This document shows positions 8,781 to 19,360 of a stretch of 64,000 nucleotides of DNA, piece by piece (position 1 is the stretch's first letter; each line of letters opens with the position of its first letter). The translations under genes were made by a program, and so were the position numbers. The notes beneath the pieces are model-generated. The model was not told where the DNA came from. It made no database searches and saw only the letters and a program-made list of their open reading frames with translations. This DNA comes from Cryobacterium sp. M96 (GTDB lineage Bacteria > Actinomycetota > Actinomycetes > Actinomycetales > Microbacteriaceae): NCBI RefSeq assembly GCF_002929845.1, contig NZ_PJJS01000054.1:256332-320331 (forward strand), in the 5' to 3' direction.

Positions 8781-10553
8781 TCAAAACCCGATCCGGGGGA
8801 CCGCGCCGAGCAGGGTCTGCGTGTACGGATGCTCCGGCGCGGCGAAGACCCGGGCCGTTGCGCCGGTTTCGACGATACGGCCGTCCAGCATTACGGCGAC
8901 CTGGTCGCTGACGTGCTGGATCACCCCGAGGTCGTGGGAGATGAACAGCAGGCTGAGGCCCAGGTTCCGCTGCAGCTCGTCGAGGAGGTCGAGCACCTGG
9001 GCCTGCACGGTCACGTCGAGGGACGACACGGGCTCGTCGCAGATCAGGATCTGCGGCCCCGACGCCAGCGCCCGGGCGATGCTCACCCGCTGCCGCTGCC
9101 CGCCGGAGAGGGACAGCGGCCGCCGGCCAAGCAGCCCCTGCGGCAGACCCACCGCGTCGAGCAGCGCCAGCACGCGCAGCCGGTCGGCAGCCGAGGCAGT
9201 GGCCGCAGTGGCGGCAGTGGCAGCAGTGGTAGCCGAGGCGGATGCCGCGCCGCGCCCGGTGCGCCCGCCGCCGACCGCGTCCCGGAGCACCTGCTCGACG
9301 CTCAGCCGCGGGTCGAAGGAGCTGAGCGCATCCTGATAGACCGCACCAAGCCGGGGCCGCAGGAGCCGCCGTTCCTTCTCCGAGGCGGCGCTGAACGGCT
9401 GCCCGAGCACCCGCACCTCGCCGGCGTCCGGCCGGGTCAGCGCCAGCGCGAGGCGGGCCGTCGTGGTTTTACCGGAGCCGGACTCGCCGACGATGCCGAG
9501 CGTCGTGCCGCGTTCGAGCCGGAACGAGACCCCGTCGACCGCGAGCTGCTCGGTGCCGTCGGGCCGGGTGAAGCGCTTGACCAGGCCGGTGGCCTCCAGC
9601 ACCGTGTTGCGGGGAGCGACAGGGTCGGCACGATCTGAGAGAGCGAGAAAGGGCGCGGCGGCGGGCGACACCGGGGCCGCGGCCCGCGGGCTGAGGCGCA
9701 GCCCGCGCGGCTTGTCGACCGGGATCGCGGCGAGCATCTGCCGGGTGACCGGATGCTCCGGCCGGGTCAGAATCGCGTGCGCCGGTCCCTGTTCCACGAT
9801 CCGTCCCTCGCTCAGCACAGCGATCCGGTCGGCGATGCGGCCGACGACGGCCAGGTCGTGGCTGATCAGCAGGATGCCGGTGCCGGCGAGTTTCAGACCC
9901 GTCAGCAGCTCCAGGATTTGTGCCTGCACCGTGACGTCGAGCGCCGTCGTGGGCTCGTCGGCGATCAGCAGTGGCGGGTCCAGGGCGATCGCGGCCGCGA
10001 TCAGGGCGCGCTGGCGCTGGCCGCCGGAGAGTTCGCCCGCGCGCTTCCGCACAGAGTTGCCGGCGTCGGACAGGCCCACCCGGGCCAGCACCTCGAGCAC
10101 CCGGGCGTGGCGCGCCGCTGCACCGAGGCGGGTGTGCAGCCGCAGCGAGTCGGCGATCTCCCGGCCCACCGGGCGCAGCGGGTCCAGCGACACCAGGGCA
10201 TCCTGCAGCACCAGGCCCACGTCGCGGCCGCGCCGCCGGCGCCAGCTCTGCTCGGAGAGTCCGCGCACGTCGGAGCCTGCGAGGCTCAGCTCGTCGGCGC
10301 GCACCCAGGCGTTGTCGCCGGCCAGGCCGAGCAGGCTGCGCGCGGTGACGCTCTTGCCCGAGCCTGACTCTCCCACCAGGGCCAGGCATTCCCCGGGGGC
10401 CACCTCGAACGAGACGCCGTTCAGCACCGGGTCGGTATCATTTTGCGGTCCGAAGCCCACGACGAGGTTCTGCACCCGCACGGCCGGGGCAACCCCGCCG
10501 TCACCCTCGCCTGGCGCGCCCACCGAAGCGCCCACGCCGCTCTCGTCACTCAC
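8781..10553 (-). CDS. ABC transporter, two fused ATP-binding domains (DppD-DppF type)
   Basis: 590 residues from a GTG at 10553 that overlaps the permease stop (GTGA). Domain 1 has the Walker A GESGSGKSVTA, signature LSGGQRQRALIAAA and Walker B LLIADEPTTALD. Domain 2 has GESGSGKTTTAR, LSGGQRQRVSIARA and ILICDEPVSSLDVT. Peptide importers usually carry these as two proteins, DppD and DppF; here they are fused. An Ala/Thr-rich insert (about residues 438-452) sits between the Q-loop and signature of the second domain and is encoded by a short tandem repeat. The protein should power uptake through the two permeases encoded just upstream. The open frame extends 5' of the chosen start but only as permease overlap. 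Confidence 0.92.
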   Translation of the reverse strand: MSDESGVGASVGAPGEGDGGVAPAVRVQNLVVGFGPQNDTDPVLNGVSFEVAPGECLALVGESGSGKSVTARSLLGLAGDNAWVRADELSLAGSDVRGLSEQSWRRRRGRDVGLVLQDALVSLDPLRPVGREIADSLRLHTRLGAAARHARVLEVLARVGLSDAGNSVRKRAGELSGGQRQRALIAAAIALDPPLLIADEPTTALDVTVQAQILELLTGLKLAGTGILLISHDLAVVGRIADRIAVLSEGRIVEQGPAHAILTRPEHPVTRQMLAAIPVDKPRGLRLSPRAAAPVSPAAAPFLALSDRADPVAPRNTVLEATGLVKRFTRPDGTEQLAVDGVSFRLERGTTLGIVGESGSGKTTTARLALALTRPDAGEVRVLGQPFSAASEKERRLLRPRLGAVYQDALSSFDPRLSVEQVLRDAVGGGRTGRGAASASATTAATAATAATASAADRLRVLALLDAVGLPQGLLGRRPLSLSGGQRQRVSIARALASGPQILICDEPVSSLDVTVQAQVLDLLDELQRNLGLSLLFISHDLGVIQHVSDQVAVMLDGRIVETGATARVFAAPEHPYTQTLLGAVPRIGF

Positions 10554-11431
10554 GCGCGCCTCACCCGTCGCTCGATGCCGCGACCGAGCGCCGTGGCCGA
10601 CACCGCCGTCAGCACGATGAACAGCCCGGGGAAGAAGCTCATCCACCAGGCCGAGCCGATGTAGGTGCGCCCGGCGGAGAGCATCGCGCCCCACTCCGCG
10701 GCGGGCGGCGCCGAGCCCAGGCCGAGGTAGCTCAGCGCCGACGCCCAGACGATGGCCTGACCGATGCCGAGGGTGCCGAGCACGAACAGCGGCGCGAGCG
10801 TGTTCGGCAGGATGTGGCGCATCAGGATCTGGACGGGGCTGCGCCCGAGCACGGTCGCCGCCTCGACGAAGGCCGATGACCGCACCGACAAGAGCTGGCC
10901 GCGGATGATGCGGGCGTAGCCGGGAGCGGTCGCCAGGCCCACGGCGATGGTCGCCGTGGCAACGCCCGGCCCGAAGATCAGGATGAAGAGCAGGGCCAGC
11001 AGCAGGCCGGGGAACGCGAACAGCACCTCGAGGAACCGGTTCACGGTGAAGTCCACGACCGGGCCGAGCATACCGGCCAGGGTGCCGAGCACGAGGCCCA
11101 GGCCGAGGCCGATCACGGTGGCGAGGGTGCCGATCAGCAGGGAGCTGCCGGTGCCGTGGCTGACCCGGGTATAGATGTCCCGGCCGGACTCGTCGGTGCC
11201 GAACCAGTGCGCGGGTGAGGGGGTCTGAAACGCGGACAGCGGGTCGATCCCGAGCGGGTCGCCGGGCGCTACGAGCGCGGGGAACAATGCCGCCGTGACC
11301 AGGAACAGCGCGAACAGGCCCGCCAGGACCTCGGCCACGCCGAACCGGCGAATGCGGGGCGCGCGCGGCGACTGGGGCGCGCCGGTGCGCGGCGACCGGC
11401 CCAGCCCGGCCTGGATCTCGAGGTCGCTCAT
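10550..11431 (-). CDS. ABC transporter permease, DppC type
   Basis: 293 residues from the ATG at 11431, overlapping the stop of the preceding permease gene by ATGA. It begins with about 30 polar residues, then a membrane helix (VLAGLFALFLVTAALFPAL), the HWFGTDESGRDIYTRV motif typical of DppC/OppC, and five further helices. The EAA loop that contacts the ATPase is EAATVLGRSPVQILMRHILP. The protein forms one half of the membrane channel of a peptide or nickel type importer (family PepT). Order in the operon is binding protein, DppB, DppC, fused ATPase. Confidence 0.92.
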   Translation of the reverse strand: MSDLEIQAGLGRSPRTGAPQSPRAPRIRRFGVAEVLAGLFALFLVTAALFPALVAPGDPLGIDPLSAFQTPSPAHWFGTDESGRDIYTRVSHGTGSSLLIGTLATVIGLGLGLVLGTLAGMLGPVVDFTVNRFLEVLFAFPGLLLALLFILIFGPGVATATIAVGLATAPGYARIIRGQLLSVRSSAFVEAATVLGRSPVQILMRHILPNTLAPLFVLGTLGIGQAIVWASALSYLGLGSAPPAAEWGAMLSAGRTYIGSAWWMSFFPGLFIVLTAVSATALGRGIERRVRRA

Positions 11432-12372
11432 CGTGCCCGCAGCCTCGGGTCGGCGATGCGCTGGGCCAAATCGGTGAACAGGGTCATCAGGATGTACCCG
11501 ACGGCCACGATCAGCACAGCACCAACCACGACCGGCACGTCGCGCACGGTCACCGCGTTCAGAAGCGTGCGGCCGAGGCCCGGCCGGGCGAAGATGGTCT
11601 CGACCACCACTGCCCCGCTGATCAGGGAGCCGAATGCCCAGCCGGAGAGGCTGATCGCCGGCAGTGACGCGTGCCGGATCACGTGCACCCAGCGCACCCC
11701 GCGTTCGCTCTCGCCCCGGGCGCGGGCGGAGAGCACGAATGGGGATTCCAGCGCGGTGAGCAGGGACTCCCGCATGATCTGGCCAAGGAACCCGGCCAGC
11801 GGCACGGCGAGGGTGAGCACCGGCAGCACCAGCCCGGAAACCCCGGAGGTACTGATCGGCGGCAGCCAGCCCAGCCAGACGCTGAACAACACGATCAGCG
11901 CCGTCGCGAGCCAGAAGTGAGGGAGCGCGGCAGCCACGATCTCCAGACCGGAGCCCAGGTACCAGGCGACGCGCCCGCCGCGGGTCGACCAGGTGGCCAG
12001 CCCGAGGGCGAGCAGCCAGGCCACAGCGAGGGCGAGCACGGCCAGCAGCAGGGTGCCGCCGAGCTGGCCGACCAGGAGCGGGGCGACGTCCTGGTCCAGT
12101 GAGTAGGAGCGGCCAAGATCCCCGGTGGCCAGGCGAGCCAACTGTGCCAGGTACTGCACGAGCACGGGCTGGTCGAGCCCGTATTCCGCCCGCACCGCGG
12201 CGAGCGCCTCCGGGGAGGTCTGCGAGCCGGGGCCACCCAGGATGGCCTCGGCCGGGTCTCCGGGAATCAGACGGATGGCGAAAAAGGTGAGCGTGGCCAC
12301 CATCCAGAGCACCAGCACCGCCCCTCCCAGGCGGGCCAGGACGACCCGGGCTGCCCGCGCTACTTCAGCCAC
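11428..12372 (-). CDS. ABC transporter permease, DppB type
   Basis: 314 residues from a GTG at 12372, which lies inside the last codons of the binding-protein gene (13-bp overlap). Features are the N-terminal helix with ATLTFFAIRLIPGDPAEAILGG (the conserved PGDP motif of DppB/OppB), VRAEYGLDQPVLVQYL, six membrane helices and the EAA loop ARARGESERGVRWVHVIRHA. It pairs with the DppC-type permease to form the transport channel. Permeases of this family carry di- and oligopeptides, but some carry nickel or sugars, so the substrate remains open. Confidence 0.92.
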   Translation of the reverse strand: MAEVARAARVVLARLGGAVLVLWMVATLTFFAIRLIPGDPAEAILGGPGSQTSPEALAAVRAEYGLDQPVLVQYLAQLARLATGDLGRSYSLDQDVAPLLVGQLGGTLLLAVLALAVAWLLALGLATWSTRGGRVAWYLGSGLEIVAAALPHFWLATALIVLFSVWLGWLPPISTSGVSGLVLPVLTLAVPLAGFLGQIMRESLLTALESPFVLSARARGESERGVRWVHVIRHASLPAISLSGWAFGSLISGAVVVETIFARPGLGRTLLNAVTVRDVPVVVGAVLIVAVGYILMTLFTDLAQRIADPRLRAR

Positions 12373-14015
12373 GCATCGTAGAACGTGGGCGTCGACACGG
12401 TCGGCAGCGCCCGCGCGCCCACCACATCGGTGCCGAGCAGGTAGTGGTTCTGCTGGTCGAAGAGCGGCAGGATGTAGAAGCCCGCGAGCACCTGGCTCTG
12501 CGCGTCGGCGTAGAGGGCGGCGCGTTCATCGGCATCCGTCACCTGGCCGGCCTGGGTGAGTAGGGCGTCGATGGCCGGGTCGTTCACCTGGGCGTGGTTG
12601 GCGAAGTAGCCGCTGGGTGCCGGGGTGATCCCGTCGGAGTGGAAGAGGATGCGCAGAACGTCGGGTCCGACCTTCGTGTACGGCGCGCTGACGGCGTCGT
12701 AGTCGTTCTCGCCCAGCGCGGTGTACCAACTGGAGAGGTCCATCGGGCTGAGCAGAACCTCGAAGCCGGTCTTCTTCGCGGTGGCCTGGATCTGCTCGAA
12801 CAGGGACTGCTCCGCCGGAATGGACTGGTTCGTACTCACCGGGAAGTCGACCGTGAGGCGCTCGCCGTCTTTCACCCGGTAACCGTTGGAATCACGCTCG
12901 GTCCAGCCGGCGGAATCGAGGAGGTCCGAGGCGGCCTCGGGGTCGTACGCGAACAGGTCCGGGCCCGACACGGCGAGGGGTTCGACGCTGGAGAGGGCGG
13001 AGTAGGAGCGCTCGGCCGTGCCCCGGAAGAGGCTGGTGACGGCGTCGTCGACATTCGCCGAGCGGATGAACGCCTCCCGCACGAGCGGGTCGTTGAAGGG
13101 CGCGCGGCCGGAGTTCAGTTCGATTCGGTTCGAGGCACCCGGGCGAGGGGCGTCGAGGTGCACGATGGTGTCGCTCTTCTCGGCCTGCACGATGGTGTCG
13201 GGCTGGGCGTTGTCGATCACGTCGGCGTCGCCGGACTGCAGAGCCGCGTAGCGGGACGCGGAGTCGGGGATGAAGCGCCAGACGATGGAGTCGAGGTAGG
13301 CAGGCCCGGTGTGCGCGGCATCCGCGGGCGGGGAGTTGTACTTCTCGTTCCGCACCAGGGTGATCGATTCCTGCTGTACCCACTTCTCGACCTGGAAGGG
13401 GCCGGTGCCGACCGGGGAGGCGCAGTTCTCGTCCTGGCTCCGGGCCAGCGCGGTGGGCGATTCGATCGCCAGCCACGGCTGTGACAGGGATTCGAGCAGG
13501 GCGCTGTCGGGTTCGCTGAGCGTAAGGCGCACAACGTTGGTGGAGACCGCGTCGGTGCCGGTGACCTTCCCCAGAGCGAGGTAGCCGGTCGACGAGGCCG
13601 TTTCCGGGTCTTGGATGTGCGCGATATTCGCCTGCACGGCGGCGGCGTCGAGCGGGGTGCCGTCGGTGAAACTCACGCCGGCGGCGAGCGTGAAGTCCCA
13701 GGCCAGCCCGTCGGCGCTCTCGGTCCACGAATCTGCCAGCCAGGGGATGATCTCACCGTCCGCGTTGCGGGATACAAGCGACTCAAGGTACTGCGTGCTG
13801 ACCAGGGCCTGCGGATAGTTGCCGCCCACGTGCGGGTCCAGGCAGGTGGGCTCGGCGTCGCCGGATGCGTAGGTCAACGTGCCGCCGGTGAGAGGCCGGG
13901 TGGCTTCGGGGGACTCAGCGGTGGCGCAGCCGGTGAGCAGGATGCCGGTGGCGGCGAGGCCGACCAGCCCGGTCAGGGTGCGCGCTGTGCGATGGGTGTA
14001 CCCCGAAGTGTGCAT
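12360..14015 (-). CDS. ABC transporter substrate-binding lipoprotein (SBP family 5)
   Basis: 551 residues from the ATG at 14015. The open frame continues upstream, but the chosen start gives a lipoprotein signal peptide: a basic start, then LVGLAATGILLTGCATAE with the lipobox cysteine at about residue 30. The mature part shows family 5 signatures: GGTLTYASGDAEPTCLDPH, NADGEIIPWLADSWTE, the conserved FTLAAGVSFTDGTPLDAAAV, and GTGPFQVEKWVQQESITL. It would be anchored on the outer face of the membrane and deliver ligand, probably peptides, to the permeases. It is the first gene of a four-gene operon. The region in front is shared with the divergent ileS leader. Confidence 0.93.
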   Translation of the reverse strand: MHTSGYTHRTARTLTGLVGLAATGILLTGCATAESPEATRPLTGGTLTYASGDAEPTCLDPHVGGNYPQALVSTQYLESLVSRNADGEIIPWLADSWTESADGLAWDFTLAAGVSFTDGTPLDAAAVQANIAHIQDPETASSTGYLALGKVTGTDAVSTNVVRLTLSEPDSALLESLSQPWLAIESPTALARSQDENCASPVGTGPFQVEKWVQQESITLVRNEKYNSPPADAAHTGPAYLDSIVWRFIPDSASRYAALQSGDADVIDNAQPDTIVQAEKSDTIVHLDAPRPGASNRIELNSGRAPFNDPLVREAFIRSANVDDAVTSLFRGTAERSYSALSSVEPLAVSGPDLFAYDPEAASDLLDSAGWTERDSNGYRVKDGERLTVDFPVSTNQSIPAEQSLFEQIQATAKKTGFEVLLSPMDLSSWYTALGENDYDAVSAPYTKVGPDVLRILFHSDGITPAPSGYFANHAQVNDPAIDALLTQAGQVTDADERAALYADAQSQVLAGFYILPLFDQQNHYLLGTDVVGARALPTVSTPTFYDAWLK

Positions 14016-14225
14016 TATGGGTCTCTTTCCGCGGCGCCCGATGGGCCGAGTGTGCACCTGCTGGACCCGCAAGATTAGGGGCCTCGGGCACGTGTTGGAC
14101 GGGGTCCACAAATAAAATGATTGAGGACCATCGTAGAACACAGGAGAGCTGTTCGCTGAGCAGACGTGTGCGGGCACCGCGCGCTGTACACCCGGGGGTA
14201 GGCGCAGGGTAGACTTTTCAAGTAG
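14016..14225. promoter_or_regulatory. Divergent promoter region between ABC operon and ileS
   Basis: No gene is seen in these 210 bases. On the plus strand TAGACT at 14210-14215 is a fair -10 box that would start RNA near 14222, right before stem I of the ileS T-box; TGTACA at 14185-14190 is a weak -35 candidate (19-base spacer). On the minus strand TAATCT (14072-14077, reversed) is a possible -10 for the ABC operon but has no clear -35. Confidence 0.4.
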
Positions 14226-14410
14226 GACTGTGATCCGGCTATCACCGGTGAGTCTTCGGAAGAACGGCAACCACCCTCGCGGTGGTTCTCAGTAGAACCG
14301 AACGGGTCGGGCCCGTCACAGCCTCAGAACAAGCGGTTTTCCGAAGCCTCGGCTCCGGGAGACAAGCGAGGTGGTACCGCGGCGAATCCCGTTCGGAGTC
14401 GGCGTCCTCG
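14226..14410 (+). promoter_or_regulatory. T-box riboswitch controlling ileS
   Basis: The T-box core AGGTGGTACCGCGG lies at 14369-14382. Its TGGT would pair with the ACCA end of uncharged tRNA-Ile, and flanking CGAGG (14367-14371) and CCTCG (14406-14410) close the discriminator helix. Upstream, a very short stem I (about 14227-14254) has a CCGG/CCGG helix with the loop CTATCA; ATC at 14241-14243 is an isoleucine codon and fits as specifier. A further perfect hairpin AACCACC/GGTGGTT lies at 14269-14287. No U-rich terminator follows, and the ileS ribosome site at 14459-14464 is close, so control is probably of translation. This matches the short-stem ileS T-boxes known in actinobacteria. Confidence 0.88.
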
Positions 14411-14466
14411 TGGAACAGGGGCAGATCTGTGAATGACACAACCTGCCCGACTCGTCCAGGAGAGAC

Positions 14467-17400
14467 ATGACGTACCCCAAAGGCCAGCAGTCCGCTTCTC
14501 CCGCCCATCCCGGCGGCATCGTGCCCTCACCGAACTTTCCCCAGATCGAAACCGAGGTGCTCGCGTTCTGGAAAGCCGACGGCACCTTCCAGGCGTCGAT
14601 CGACAACCGTGCGGATGCCCCCGAGTGGGTCTTCTATGACGGCCCGCCGTTCGCCAACGGGCTGCCGCACTACGGCCACCTGCTGACCGGGTACGCGAAG
14701 GACCTCTTCCCGCGCTTCCAGACCATGCGCGGCAAGCAGGTGCACCGCCGGTTCGGCTGGGACACGCACGGCTTGCCGGCCGAGCTCGAAGCCGAACGCG
14801 AGCTCGGCATCACCGACAAGAGCGAGATCGAGAAGATGGGCATCGGGGCCTTCAACGCCGTCGCCCGCAGCTCCGTGCTCAAGTACACCAAGGTTTGGGA
14901 GGAGTACGTCACCCGCCAGGCGCGCTGGGTCGACTTCGAGAACGACTACAAGACGCTCGACATCACCTTCATGGAGTCCGTGATCTGGGCCTTCAAGCGC
15001 CTGCACGACAAGGGCCTGGCCTACGAGGGCTACCGGGTGCTGCCGTACTGTTGGCGCGACCAGACACCGCTGTCCAACCACGAACTGCGCATGGACGACG
15101 ACGTCTACAAGATGCGCCAGGACCAGACCGTCACGGTCACCTTCCCGCTGGTCGGCGCCAAGGCCGAAGCCCTCGGGCTGACCGCCGTGCGCGCCCTGGC
15201 CTGGACGACCACCCCCTGGACCCTCCCGACGAACCTGGCGCTCGCCGTGGGCCCGGAGATCGTCTATGCCGTCGTGCCGGCCGGGCCGAACGGCACCCCG
15301 GACGCCACCGTGCTGCGGGAGGCCGTTTCCGGGGCGGATGCCGCGGCATGCGTCGCAACCACCGAGGTTTTCGGCGCCGAATACCTGATCGCGATCGACC
15401 TGGTCGGCAACTACGCCAAGGACCTCGGCTACGACTCGGCGGCAGAGGCGACCGCGGCGATCTCCCGCACGGTTCTCGGCAGCGCCCTGGAGGGCGTCAG
15501 CTACGACCGCCTCTTCGACTACTACGCCGACACCGCGGTCTGGGGCACCGAGAACGCCTGGACCGTTGTCGTGGCCGACTACGTCACCACCGCCGACGGA
15601 ACCGGCATCGTGCACCAGGCGCCCGCCTACGGCGAGGAGGACCAGAAGATCTCCGTGGCCGCCGGCATCCCGGTGATCATCTCCCTCGACGCGGGCGGCA
15701 AGTTCCTCTCCGACGTGCCCGAGGTCGCCGGCCAGCTCTGGAGCGACGCGAACAAGCCGCTCACCCAGCTGATCAAGAATGAGGGGCGCCTGCTGCGCCA
15801 GGCCAGCTACGAGCACTCCTACCCGCACTGCTGGCGCTGCCGCAACCCGCTGATCTACAAGGCCGTGTCGAGCTGGTTCGTGCGCGTCACGGACTTCCGC
15901 GAGCGTCTGGTGGACCTGAACCAGGACATCAATTGGGTGCCGGAGAACGTCAAGGACGGCCAGTTCGGCAAGTGGATCGGCAACGCCCGCGACTGGTCGA
16001 TCAGCCGCAACCGGTACTGGGGTTCGCCCATCCCGGTCTGGAAGAGCGACAACCCCGACTATCCGCGCGTCGACGTCTACGGCTCGCTCGACGAGCTCGA
16101 GGCGGACTTCGGCGTGCGCCCCACCGACCTTCACCGCCCCTATATCGACGCGCTCACCCGACCCAACCCCGACGACCCCACCGGGCGGTCCACCATGCGG
16201 CGCATCACGGATGTGCTCGACGTCTGGTTCGACTCCGGCTCGATGCCGTTCGCGCAGGTGCACTACCCGTTCGAGAACGCCGACTGGTTCGACAGCCACA
16301 ACCCGGCCGACTTCATCGTGGAGTACATCGGCCAGACCCGCGGCTGGTTCTACATGCTGCACACGCTCTCCACCGCCCTGTTCGACCGTCCGGCCTTCAA
16401 GAACGTGGTCAGCCACGGCATCGTGCTCGGCAACGACGGCCAGAAGATGTCCAAGTCGCTGCGCAACTATCCCGACGTGAACGAGGTGTTCGACCGGGAC
16501 GGCTCGGATGCCATGCGCTGGTTCCTGATGAGCTCCTCCGTGCTGCGCGGTGGCAACCTGATCGTCACCGAGGAGGGCATCCGCGAGGGTACCCGCCAGG
16601 TTATGCTCCCGCTCTGGAGCACCTGGTACTTCTTCTCCCTCTACGCCAACGCGTCCGGCGAGAACGGCTACGACGCCACCTGGCGCACCGACTCGACCGA
16701 CGTGCTCGACCGCTACCTGCTGGCCAAGACCCGCGATCTGATCGTGGAGGTCACTGCCGACCTCGAGAACCTCGACAGCACCCAGGCGACCGCTCGAATC
16801 CGGGACTTCGCCGACGTGCTCACCAACTGGTACGTTCGCCGCTCGCGCGACCGGTTCTGGGCCGGCGCCGGGGCCTCTGTCTCGGTCTCGACGGTCTCAT
16901 CCACCGCAAACGAGGCTTTCGACACGCTCTACACCGTGCTCGAAACGGTGACGCGGGTGGCCGCCCCGATGCTCCCGCTCGTCACCGAGCGTATCTGGCA
17001 GGGCCTCACCGGCGGTCGCAGCGTGCACCTGACCGACTGGCCCGACGCCGAATTGTTCCCGGCCGATGCCGTTCTCGTCACCGCGATGGACCAGGTGCGC
17101 ACCATCAGCTCCACCGTGCTGTCACTGCGCAAGCAGTCCGGGCTGCGCGTGCGTCTGCCGCTGGCCACTCTGACCGTGGTCACCACCGACACGGCGGCCC
17201 TGGCCCCGTTCGAGGGCATCCTGCGCGACGAGCTGAATGTGAAGAGCGTGCGTTTGGTCGAACTGGCCGACGACAGCGCGAGCGCCTACGGCATCACCTC
17301 CCGGCTCACCGTGAACGCCCGGGCAGCCGGCCCGCGACTCGGCAAGCAGGTGCAGCAGGTCATCAAGGCCGCCCGCGCCGGCGACTGGAGCGAAACCGAC

Positions 17401-17940
17401 GGCGTAGTCACCGCCGGCGGTACCCCGCTCGCCGCGGGGGAGTACGAACTCGTGCTGCAGACCGGTCCGGCCGACGGTTCCGCCGTCGCTGACGACACGG
17501 CGGCGGATGCCCCGGCTCTGGCGCTCCTGGCGGGCGGCGGTTTCGTGCTGCTGGAGACGCAGACCACCCCGGAACTCGAGGCGGAGGGCTTCGCCCGCGA
17601 CCTGATCCGCGCCGTGCAGGACACCCGCAAGTCGGCCGGATTCGAAGTGAGCGACCGCATCCGTCTCGACCTCGTCTTCTACTCCGCCGAGGACGCCGCG
17701 ACCTTCGCCCTTGCGGCCGGCGTCGACGTCGCTGCGGAGACCCTGACCCTCCGGTTCGCCACCCATGTGGCCACCGAGGTGTCCGATGACAGCCTGGCGC
17801 ACGGTCTGCCGTCCGAATGGCTGCAGAGCCTGGTCGGCTTCCCCGTCGAGCACTACGTGCTTTACGAGGCTGGTCACTATGCCAACCGGGGGACCGTCCT
17901 GGTCGCCGTCGCCCGAGAGAACGGACTCGTCCATGTCTGA
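14467..17940 (+). CDS. ileS: Isoleucine--tRNA ligase
   Basis: 1157 residues from the ATG at 14467, with GGAGAG at 14459-14464. The ATP-binding signature is HYGH at residues 68-71 ([12 protein letters not shown]) rather than HIGH, and KMSKS starts at residue 660 ([13 protein letters not shown]). [19 protein letters not shown] is characteristic of IleS. The large editing insertion and an anticodon domain are present. Length and the [14 protein letters not shown] pattern fit the longer, eukaryote-like branch of IleS. It charges tRNA-Ile and edits mischarged valine. Expression should be governed by the T-box in front. The folC start codon lies inside its last codons. Confidence 0.97.
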   Translation: MTYPKGQQSASPAHPGGIVPSPNFPQIETEVLAFWKADGTFQASIDNRADAPEWVFYDGPPFANGLPHYGHLLTGYAKDLFPRFQTMRGKQVHRRFGWDTHGLPAELEAERELGITDKSEIEKMGIGAFNAVARSSVLKYTKVWEEYVTRQARWVDFENDYKTLDITFMESVIWAFKRLHDKGLAYEGYRVLPYCWRDQTPLSNHELRMDDDVYKMRQDQTVTVTFPLVGAKAEALGLTAVRALAWTTTPWTLPTNLALAVGPEIVYAVVPAGPNGTPDATVLREAVSGADAAACVATTEVFGAEYLIAIDLVGNYAKDLGYDSAAEATAAISRTVLGSALEGVSYDRLFDYYADTAVWGTENAWTVVVADYVTTADGTGIVHQAPAYGEEDQKISVAAGIPVIISLDAGGKFLSDVPEVAGQLWSDANKPLTQLIKNEGRLLRQASYEHSYPHCWRCRNPLIYKAVSSWFVRVTDFRERLVDLNQDINWVPENVKDGQFGKWIGNARDWSISRNRYWGSPIPVWKSDNPDYPRVDVYGSLDELEADFGVRPTDLHRPYIDALTRPNPDDPTGRSTMRRITDVLDVWFDSGSMPFAQVHYPFENADWFDSHNPADFIVEYIGQTRGWFYMLHTLSTALFDRPAFKNVVSHGIVLGNDGQKMSKSLRNYPDVNEVFDRDGSDAMRWFLMSSSVLRGGNLIVTEEGIREGTRQVMLPLWSTWYFFSLYANASGENGYDATWRTDSTDVLDRYLLAKTRDLIVEVTADLENLDSTQATARIRDFADVLTNWYVRRSRDRFWAGAGASVSVSTVSSTANEAFDTLYTVLETVTRVAAPMLPLVTERIWQGLTGGRSVHLTDWPDAELFPADAVLVTAMDQVRTISSTVLSLRKQSGLRVRLPLATLTVVTTDTAALAPFEGILRDELNVKSVRLVELADDSASAYGITSRLTVNARAAGPRLGKQVQQVIKAARAGDWSETDGVVTAGGTPLAAGEYELVLQTGPADGSAVADDTAADAPALALLAGGGFVLLETQTTPELEAEGFARDLIRAVQDTRKSAGFEVSDRIRLDLVFYSAEDAATFALAAGVDVAAETLTLRFATHVATEVSDDSLAHGLPSEWLQSLVGFPVEHYVLYEAGHYANRGTVLVAVARENGLVHV

Positions 17941-19360
17941 ACCCAAGAAGCCCGGATCGAAGAAGCCCGGATCGAAGAAGCCCGGATCGAAGAGGCCGCG
18001 CCAGTCCTCCGACGCCGGCCGTGAGGCCGGGGACGCCGTCTTCGCCGCCCTCCTCGCCCGCGTGGGCGAGGGTGCGCCGAAGCCGCGTCTGGCCCCGACC
18101 CGGCGGGCGCTCGAACTGCTGGGTGACCCTCAGACCGTCTACCCGGTGATCCATATCACCGGCACCAACGGCAAGACCAGCACGAGCCGCATCACCGAGA
18201 GCATCGTGCGCGCCTACGGGCTGCGCACCGGACTGATGACGAGCCCGCACCTGGTGCGGCTCAACGAGCGCATCGTGATCGACGGGGAGTTCATCACCGA
18301 TGAGGCCCTGGCCGCGAACTGGGCCGACATCGAACCCTTCCTGGCCATGGTCGACGCGGAGCTCGAGGCGGCAGGCGACGACGTGCTCACCTTCTTCGAG
18401 GCGCTCACCGTGCTGGCCTTCGCCTGCTTCGCCGACGCCCCCGTCGACGTCGCCGTGATCGAGGTCGGCATGGGCGGCGAGTGGGATTCCACCAACGTCG
18501 CCGACGGGCAGGTGGCCGTGTTCACGCCCATCGCCCTCGACCACACGCTCCGCCTCGGCAACACGATCGCCGAGATCGCCCGCACCAAAGCCGGCATCAT
18601 CAAGCCGTCCGCCGCCGTGGTCTCCGCCCGGCAGGGCGAGGCGGCGCAGGCCGAACTCGAGCGGGCCGCCGAGCTGACCGAATCGACCCTGGCCAGTGAG
18701 GGCGAGGATTTCGTCCTGCTCAAAAACCAGGTAGCCGTGGGCGGGCAGCTCATCTCGGTGCGCGGCCTCGCCGGCACCTACTCGGACCTGTTCCTGCCGC
18801 TGTACGGCACGCACCAGGCGCAGAATGCGGCCGTCGCGATCGCCGCCGTCGAGTCCTTCCTCGGGGCCGGCACCACGGCGCTCTCGCATGACCTGGTCGA
18901 GGAGGGCCTCGCGCAGGTCACCTCGCCCGGACGCCTGCAACTGATCGGAATCGCACCGACCGTCCTGGTGGATGCCGCGCACAATCCGCACGGAGCGGCC
19001 GCCCTCAGCACTGCACTGGCCGACTACTTCGACTTCGACGAGATTGTGGCCGTGGTGGGCATCCTCACCGACAAGGATGCGACCGGCATCATCACCGCGC
19101 TGCAGTCCAAGGTGGTGCGGTTCCACGTCACACAGTCGCAGTCCGAGCGCGCGATCGGCGTCGACGACCTCGCCGATCTGATCGCCGACCTCGGCAGCGA
19201 GGAGACAACCGTCCGGTTCGACGACCTCGCGCAGGCCCTCGACTCAGCCAGGGACTGGGCCCTCGAGTCGCCCAAGCGGGCTGTGATCGTGACCGGGTCG
19301 ATCACCCTTGTCGGCGAAGCCATCATTCTGGCCGACGCACGGGAATGGCTGGCGAAATGA
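17933..19360 (+). CDS. folC: Dihydrofolate synthase / folylpolyglutamate synthase
   Basis: 475 residues from the ATG at 17933, overlapping the ileS end by 8 bp. The Mur-ligase-like P-loop [12 protein letters not shown] begins near residue 75, followed by [31 protein letters not shown] and the C-terminal [15 protein letters not shown]. The enzyme adds L-glutamate to dihydropteroate and folates in the cytoplasm. The N-terminus carries a lysine-rich tail made of the unit KKPGS three times, encoded by three exact 15-bp repeats (17945-17989); this tail lies outside the fold. The gene is in a tight row with ileS, a DUF4233 gene and ndk. Confidence 0.94.
   Translation: MSEPKKPGSKKPGSKKPGSKRPRQSSDAGREAGDAVFAALLARVGEGAPKPRLAPTRRALELLGDPQTVYPVIHITGTNGKTSTSRITESIVRAYGLRTGLMTSPHLVRLNERIVIDGEFITDEALAANWADIEPFLAMVDAELEAAGDDVLTFFEALTVLAFACFADAPVDVAVIEVGMGGEWDSTNVADGQVAVFTPIALDHTLRLGNTIAEIARTKAGIIKPSAAVVSARQGEAAQAELERAAELTESTLASEGEDFVLLKNQVAVGGQLISVRGLAGTYSDLFLPLYGTHQAQNAAVAIAAVESFLGAGTTALSHDLVEEGLAQVTSPGRLQLIGIAPTVLVDAAHNPHGAAALSTALADYFDFDEIVAVVGILTDKDATGIITALQSKVVRFHVTQSQSERAIGVDDLADLIADLGSEETTVRFDDLAQALDSARDWALESPKRAVIVTGSITLVGEAIILADAREWLAK
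17945..17989 (+). repeat. Tandem repeat, 15 bp x 3, inside folC
   Basis: The unit AAGAAGCCCGGATCG occurs three times without change. It encodes a basic KKPGS tail at the FolC N-terminus. Perfect identity suggests recent slippage. Confidence 0.95.

Noticed and set aside
14527..16416. A 629-codon minus-strand frame opposite ileS
   Set aside because: Low-complexity Val/Gly/Asp composition of an antisense shadow; ileS is certain.
17945..17989. Direct repeats considered as a CRISPR array
   Set aside because: The units abut with no spacers and are in frame inside folC.
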